Of a stretch of DNA of 64,000 nt, positions 61,201 to 64,000 are shown in pieces. The translations under genes and the position numbers were made by a program. Source of the DNA: Achromobacter deleyi (GTDB lineage Bacteria > Pseudomonadota > Gammaproteobacteria > Burkholderiales > Burkholderiaceae_B); NCBI RefSeq assembly GCF_902859705.1, contig NZ_CADIJO010000009.1:180614-244613 (forward strand), in the 5' to 3' direction. How positions within the stretch are numbered: the first letter of the stretch is position 1; the number at the start of each line of letters is the position of its first letter. Below the pieces are notes generated by a model, which did not search any database, was not told the DNA's origin, and saw nothing but the letters and a program-made list of their open reading frames with translations.

Positions 61201-62756
61201 GGGCGCACCCCTGCGGCGTTTGTCGGGGCCTTGGTGGCGGAATTCGTGGCGGAATTCGCGGCGGCATCTTCCACCGCAAACCGGCCACGCAGGAAGCGGG
61301 CCGGCGACAGCGTCAGGTTGTTCAGCCATTGTTCTTCCGAGGCCGCCTGCGCCACGGGCGCGGCGGTCTTCTGGCCCTGCCTGGCAGACTGGTCGGCGAT
61401 GGTCTGGTCGGGCCGCTCGGCGACATCCCCTTGAGCCTCCTGAGTCATCGCCGCCAGCAGTCGCTGGACGATGCCGCGGTTCACCACGGCGGCATCCCAG
61501 CCCGGCGCCAGGGCCAATGCCCGGTCGTAGGCGGCCAGCGCCGCGTCGTACTGGCGCAGCCGCGTCTGCGTGTTGCCGACGTAGAACCGGCCTTCGGCGC
61601 TATCCACCTTGGAAAACGCGGCGAGCGCGGTGGGGTAGTCCCCCGCCTGGTACGCGGCCCGGCCTTTCCAGTACGGGTCCTGGAAGCGCTGCGCGGCCTC
61701 GTCGTAATGGCCTTGGTCGAATGCCAGGCGGCCTTGCTGGTCCGCGGTCAGGAAGGCATCGGCCAGCGGATTGGCGCGCGTGTCCGCAGGCGCGCCCAGC
61801 GAGACGGCCAGCACAACAGCGGCCGTCCAGCCGACATTCCAGCCGCGCCGCACCGCCAGCAGCGCCAGCAGGGCCAGCGGCCAGCACAGCCAATAGCCCG
61901 CGTCGCGCCAGTGAATGGCGCCCGAGCGGACGTCTTGCACCGCCTGGAAATGCTGCTGGGCGTGCAGCGAAATCCAGTCCAGGTCGTCGGGGCTGCGCGT
62001 CAGGCTGCCCAGCGGCGCACCCGCGGCGCTGGCCAAGCCCCGCAGCGCAGCCTGGTCCAGGCCGGTCTGCCCCACCGCCATCACCAGCACCTGCAGATCC
62101 TCCGCCTGCTGCGCGCGCTGGCGCACCGCGCCGAACCGGCTGGCATCCGCCCCGTCGGTCAGCAACAGCAACGTGCCGCCCGCCCGTTCAGCCGCCAGCA
62201 CTTGCGCCGCCAGGCCAATGGCGCCGGCCGCATCCCTGCCCTGCGGCCCGATCAGGTCCGACGCCAGCGCCTGCGCAAACAGGTCCAGCAGATGCGTGTC
62301 GTCCGTGGGGGGCAAGACCAGGTGGCTACTGCCGGCATAGGCGATCAGGCCGGTCTTGGCGCCCGCGCGCCGGGCCGCCAGGTCGCGCACCAGGTGCTTG
62401 GCCGCTTCCAGCCGCGACGGCGGTACATCAGAACCATCCATGGACGGCCCCAAGGCCACCGCGACGATCAGCGGCGCCACGTTGTCCAGGAAATCGGGCT
62501 GGTCCCGCTGCCACGCCGGCCCGGCCGCGGCCAGTGATCCCACGGCCAGGAGGGCGGCCAAAGCATCGATCGGCCGCGGCCCGCGGCTGCCCGGCGTACG
62601 CACGAGCAGGTACGGCAACAGCGCGGGCGCGATCCGGCTGCCCCGGCCGGCGGCCACCCGGTCGCCGCGGCCGGACCACCCTGCCAGCGCGGCCGCCAGC
62701 AGGCCCAGCAGCCACCACGGGCGCAGGAAATGAAAGGCGCTCAGGTCGACGTCCAT
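61197..62756 (-). CDS. BatB/BatC-like VWA-TPR protein with degenerate MIDAS
   Basis: A 519-residue protein: two N-terminal membrane helices, a von Willebrand A domain (about 92-290), two more helices, then TPR-like repeats (about 355-455) as in BatC. The MIDAS position that normally reads DXSXSM is ALGPSM (101-106), losing the Asp and first Ser, though LLLLTDGAD is kept. The metal-dependent adhesion function may be lost. It overlaps BatA upstream by 16 nt and BatD downstream by 4 nt. Confidence 0.87.
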   Translation of the reverse strand: MDVDLSAFHFLRPWWLLGLLAAALAGWSGRGDRVAAGRGSRIAPALLPYLLVRTPGSRGPRPIDALAALLAVGSLAAAGPAWQRDQPDFLDNVAPLIVAVALGPSMDGSDVPPSRLEAAKHLVRDLAARRAGAKTGLIAYAGSSHLVLPPTDDTHLLDLFAQALASDLIGPQGRDAAGAIGLAAQVLAAERAGGTLLLLTDGADASRFGAVRQRAQQAEDLQVLVMAVGQTGLDQAALRGLASAAGAPLGSLTRSPDDLDWISLHAQQHFQAVQDVRSGAIHWRDAGYWLCWPLALLALLAVRRGWNVGWTAAVVLAVSLGAPADTRANPLADAFLTADQQGRLAFDQGHYDEAAQRFQDPYWKGRAAYQAGDYPTALAAFSKVDSAEGRFYVGNTQTRLRQYDAALAAYDRALALAPGWDAAVVNRGIVQRLLAAMTQEAQGDVAERPDQTIADQSARQGQKTAAPVAQAASEEQWLNNLTLSPARFLRGRFAVEDAAANSATNSATKAPTNAAGVRP

Positions 62757-63757
62757 GAGGCCTCCTCGTTGCGTACGCGCCGGTCGGCGCGCGGCCGTTG
62801 GCCCGCCAGCGCGGCAATGCCGTGCCAGGCCGTCAACAGGCACAGCGCCAGGCCAAGCGGCAACCAGAAATAGTCGCGCTTGGGCTGGTGCCGCAGCGTG
62901 TTGACCTCCTGCGGGGTGATGCGGTCCAGCGTGGCGTACACCGCTTGCAGGCTGGCCAGGTCCTCTGCCTGGAAGAATTGCCCGCCGGTCGCCCGGGCGA
63001 TGCCTTGCAGCACGTTGAAATCAGCCCGATCTTCGCCGGTGGCAGCCGGGTCGCCGATGCCGATGGTGTGCACCGTGATGTGGTGCGTCTTGGCCAGGGC
63101 CGCCGCGCGCGCGGGCGGCACGGCGCTGCCGGTGTCGTTGCCGTCGGTCAGCAGGATCAGCACCTTGTCCCGCTCCTTGGCCGCGTCCAGCATGCGGATG
63201 CCCAGCCCGATGGCATCGCCCAGCGCCGTGTTGGGCCCGGCCATGCCGACCTCGGTGCGGTCCAGCAGCAGGCGCAGCGCAACGTGGTCTTCGGTCAACG
63301 GCGCTTGCGGATAGGCGCCCGTGCCGAACACGATCAGCCCCAGCCGGTCGTTCGCGCGTTTGTCGATGAAGTCGGCCACCACCGCCTTGACCGCTCGCCA
63401 GCGGCTCTGCGGCTGCCCCTGCGGGTCGTGAAAATCGGCGGTGTCCATCGACTGCGAGATATCGACAGCCAGCAGCACGTCGCGCACCGCCTGCGTGTGC
63501 GTCAGCGGCGGCTCGACCCACTGCGGCCGCGCCAGCGCCAGCACCAGCAGCAGCCACACGGCCACGTTCAGCCATAGCTGGCCGCGCCGGATGCGCACGC
63601 CGGGGCGCGACGGCGTCTGGCCGGTGAGCGCGGCGACGGTATCGAAGAACGGCACGCGCAGCGCGCTGCGGGGCTGCACGTAGACCGGCAGCCAGCGATA
63701 GGCGGCCAGCGCCAGAGGCGCCGCGGCGAGCAGCCAGGGGTAATCAAGGCGCCACAT
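62741..63757 (-). CDS. BatA-like VWA-domain protein
   Basis: A 338-residue protein: N-terminal helices (about 5-25 and 63-78), a VWA domain (about 92-290) with an intact MIDAS motif DISQSM (Asp99, Ser101, Ser103) and ILLTDGNDTGS, then a C-terminal helix. It pairs with the BatB-like protein in a membrane complex. Its start codon is inside the 3' end of the DUF4381 gene (14-nt overlap). Confidence 0.92.
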   Translation of the reverse strand: MWRLDYPWLLAAAPLALAAYRWLPVYVQPRSALRVPFFDTVAALTGQTPSRPGVRIRRGQLWLNVAVWLLLVLALARPQWVEPPLTHTQAVRDVLLAVDISQSMDTADFHDPQGQPQSRWRAVKAVVADFIDKRANDRLGLIVFGTGAYPQAPLTEDHVALRLLLDRTEVGMAGPNTALGDAIGLGIRMLDAAKERDKVLILLTDGNDTGSAVPPARAAALAKTHHITVHTIGIGDPAATGEDRADFNVLQGIARATGGQFFQAEDLASLQAVYATLDRITPQEVNTLRHQPKRDYFWLPLGLALCLLTAWHGIAALAGQRPRADRRVRNEEASWTST

Positions 63758-64000
63758 GGTGATTCACCATCCAGGCGCGACAGGACTGGATCAACTGCGT
63801 CAGGGCGGCGCGGTCCAACTGGCGCACGGCCTCGTCCGGCGCATAGGCCAATTGGGTCAGCAACTGCGGCGCATCGCCCGGAAAGCGCTGCCCTGCGCTG
63901 CGTTCCAGGTACGCAAGCCAGGCTGCGCCGGCCAGCGGCGCGACCTGGGCGCGCGCCGTGGCGGGCTGCGCGGCCAGCGCCGTGCGCTTGAGCAAGGCCG
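63744..64000 (-). CDS. DUF4381 protein (5' partial)
   Basis: The frame runs off the right edge, leaving about 84 C-terminal residues. LLKRTALAAQPATARAQVAPLAGAAWLAYLERSAGQRF and QLIQSCRAWMVNHH match the end of DUF4381 proteins, which stand between the DUF58 and BatA genes in Bat operons. The remaining upstream Bat genes (MoxR-type ATPase, DUF58) are expected beyond the window. Confidence 0.8.
   Translation of the reverse strand, partial: ALLKRTALAAQPATARAQVAPLAGAAWLAYLERSAGQRFPGDAPQLLTQLAYAPDEAVRQLDRAALTQLIQSCRAWMVNHHVAP

Noticed and set aside
1..64000. CRISPR arrays, tRNA/rRNA genes, insertion sequences or prophage
   Set aside because: I saw no regularly spaced repeats, no cloverleaf-like sequences, and no transposase or integrase motif among the translated frames.

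Overview
The window is 64 kb of GC-rich chromosome. Its gene content points to a betaproteobacterium of the Alcaligenaceae (Bordetella/Achromobacter type): four Bug/TctC-family periplasmic receptors, five LysR regulators, many small catabolic operons and a FeoABC-type iron locus. I see no tRNA, rRNA, insertion sequence, prophage or CRISPR. Family calls come from reading translated sequence by eye; no database search was run.

Left end (1-13.8 kb). It holds the tail of a family 5 solute-binding protein, an IclR regulator, a type B carboxylesterase, then a gene-poor stretch carrying a chromosomal dif site (3853-3880), so the window lies at the replication terminus. An iron region follows: TonB-dependent receptor plus PepSY membrane protein, a DHA2 exporter with its TetR repressor, a truncated RpiR regulator, a DUF2946-like protein and FeoA-FeoB-FeoC-like. 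A diverged repeat of about 97 bp stands upstream of both the TonB receptor and the RpiR remnant.

Middle (13.8-51 kb). This is a dense catabolic region of several divergent operons. (a) Aldolase, 2-hydroxyacid dehydrogenase and aminotransferase with a divergent LysR. (b) HyuA, HyuB and a Bug receptor, preceded by an HTH protein with a citrate synthase fold that lacks two catalytic residues; divergent from it run Bug, a carboxymuconolactone decarboxylase-like protein (CMD), an ornithine cyclodeaminase homologue and a bicupin. (c) Amidase, a complete Liv ABC transporter and a PuuE-like deacetylase. (d) A second PuuE-like deacetylase, an FAD monooxygenase, Bug and a maleate isomerase-like protein, facing a second Bug-CMD pair. 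(e) FAD monooxygenase, extradiol dioxygenase, FAH-family hydrolase, MFS importer and SDR, which reads as a ring hydroxylation and meta-cleavage pathway. The set suggests uptake and opening of cyclic amide/imide and hydroxylated aromatic compounds; the substrates are not visible from sequence.

Right end (51-64 kb). An outer-membrane beta-barrel, a DUF4239 membrane protein and a diguanylate cyclase come first, then a transporter-like/spermidine synthase fusion. Last is a minus-strand block in which the Bat aerotolerance-type genes (DUF4381, BatA, BatB, BatD) run by 4-14 nt overlaps into a HAD phosphatase lipoprotein and then an exported sulfatase.
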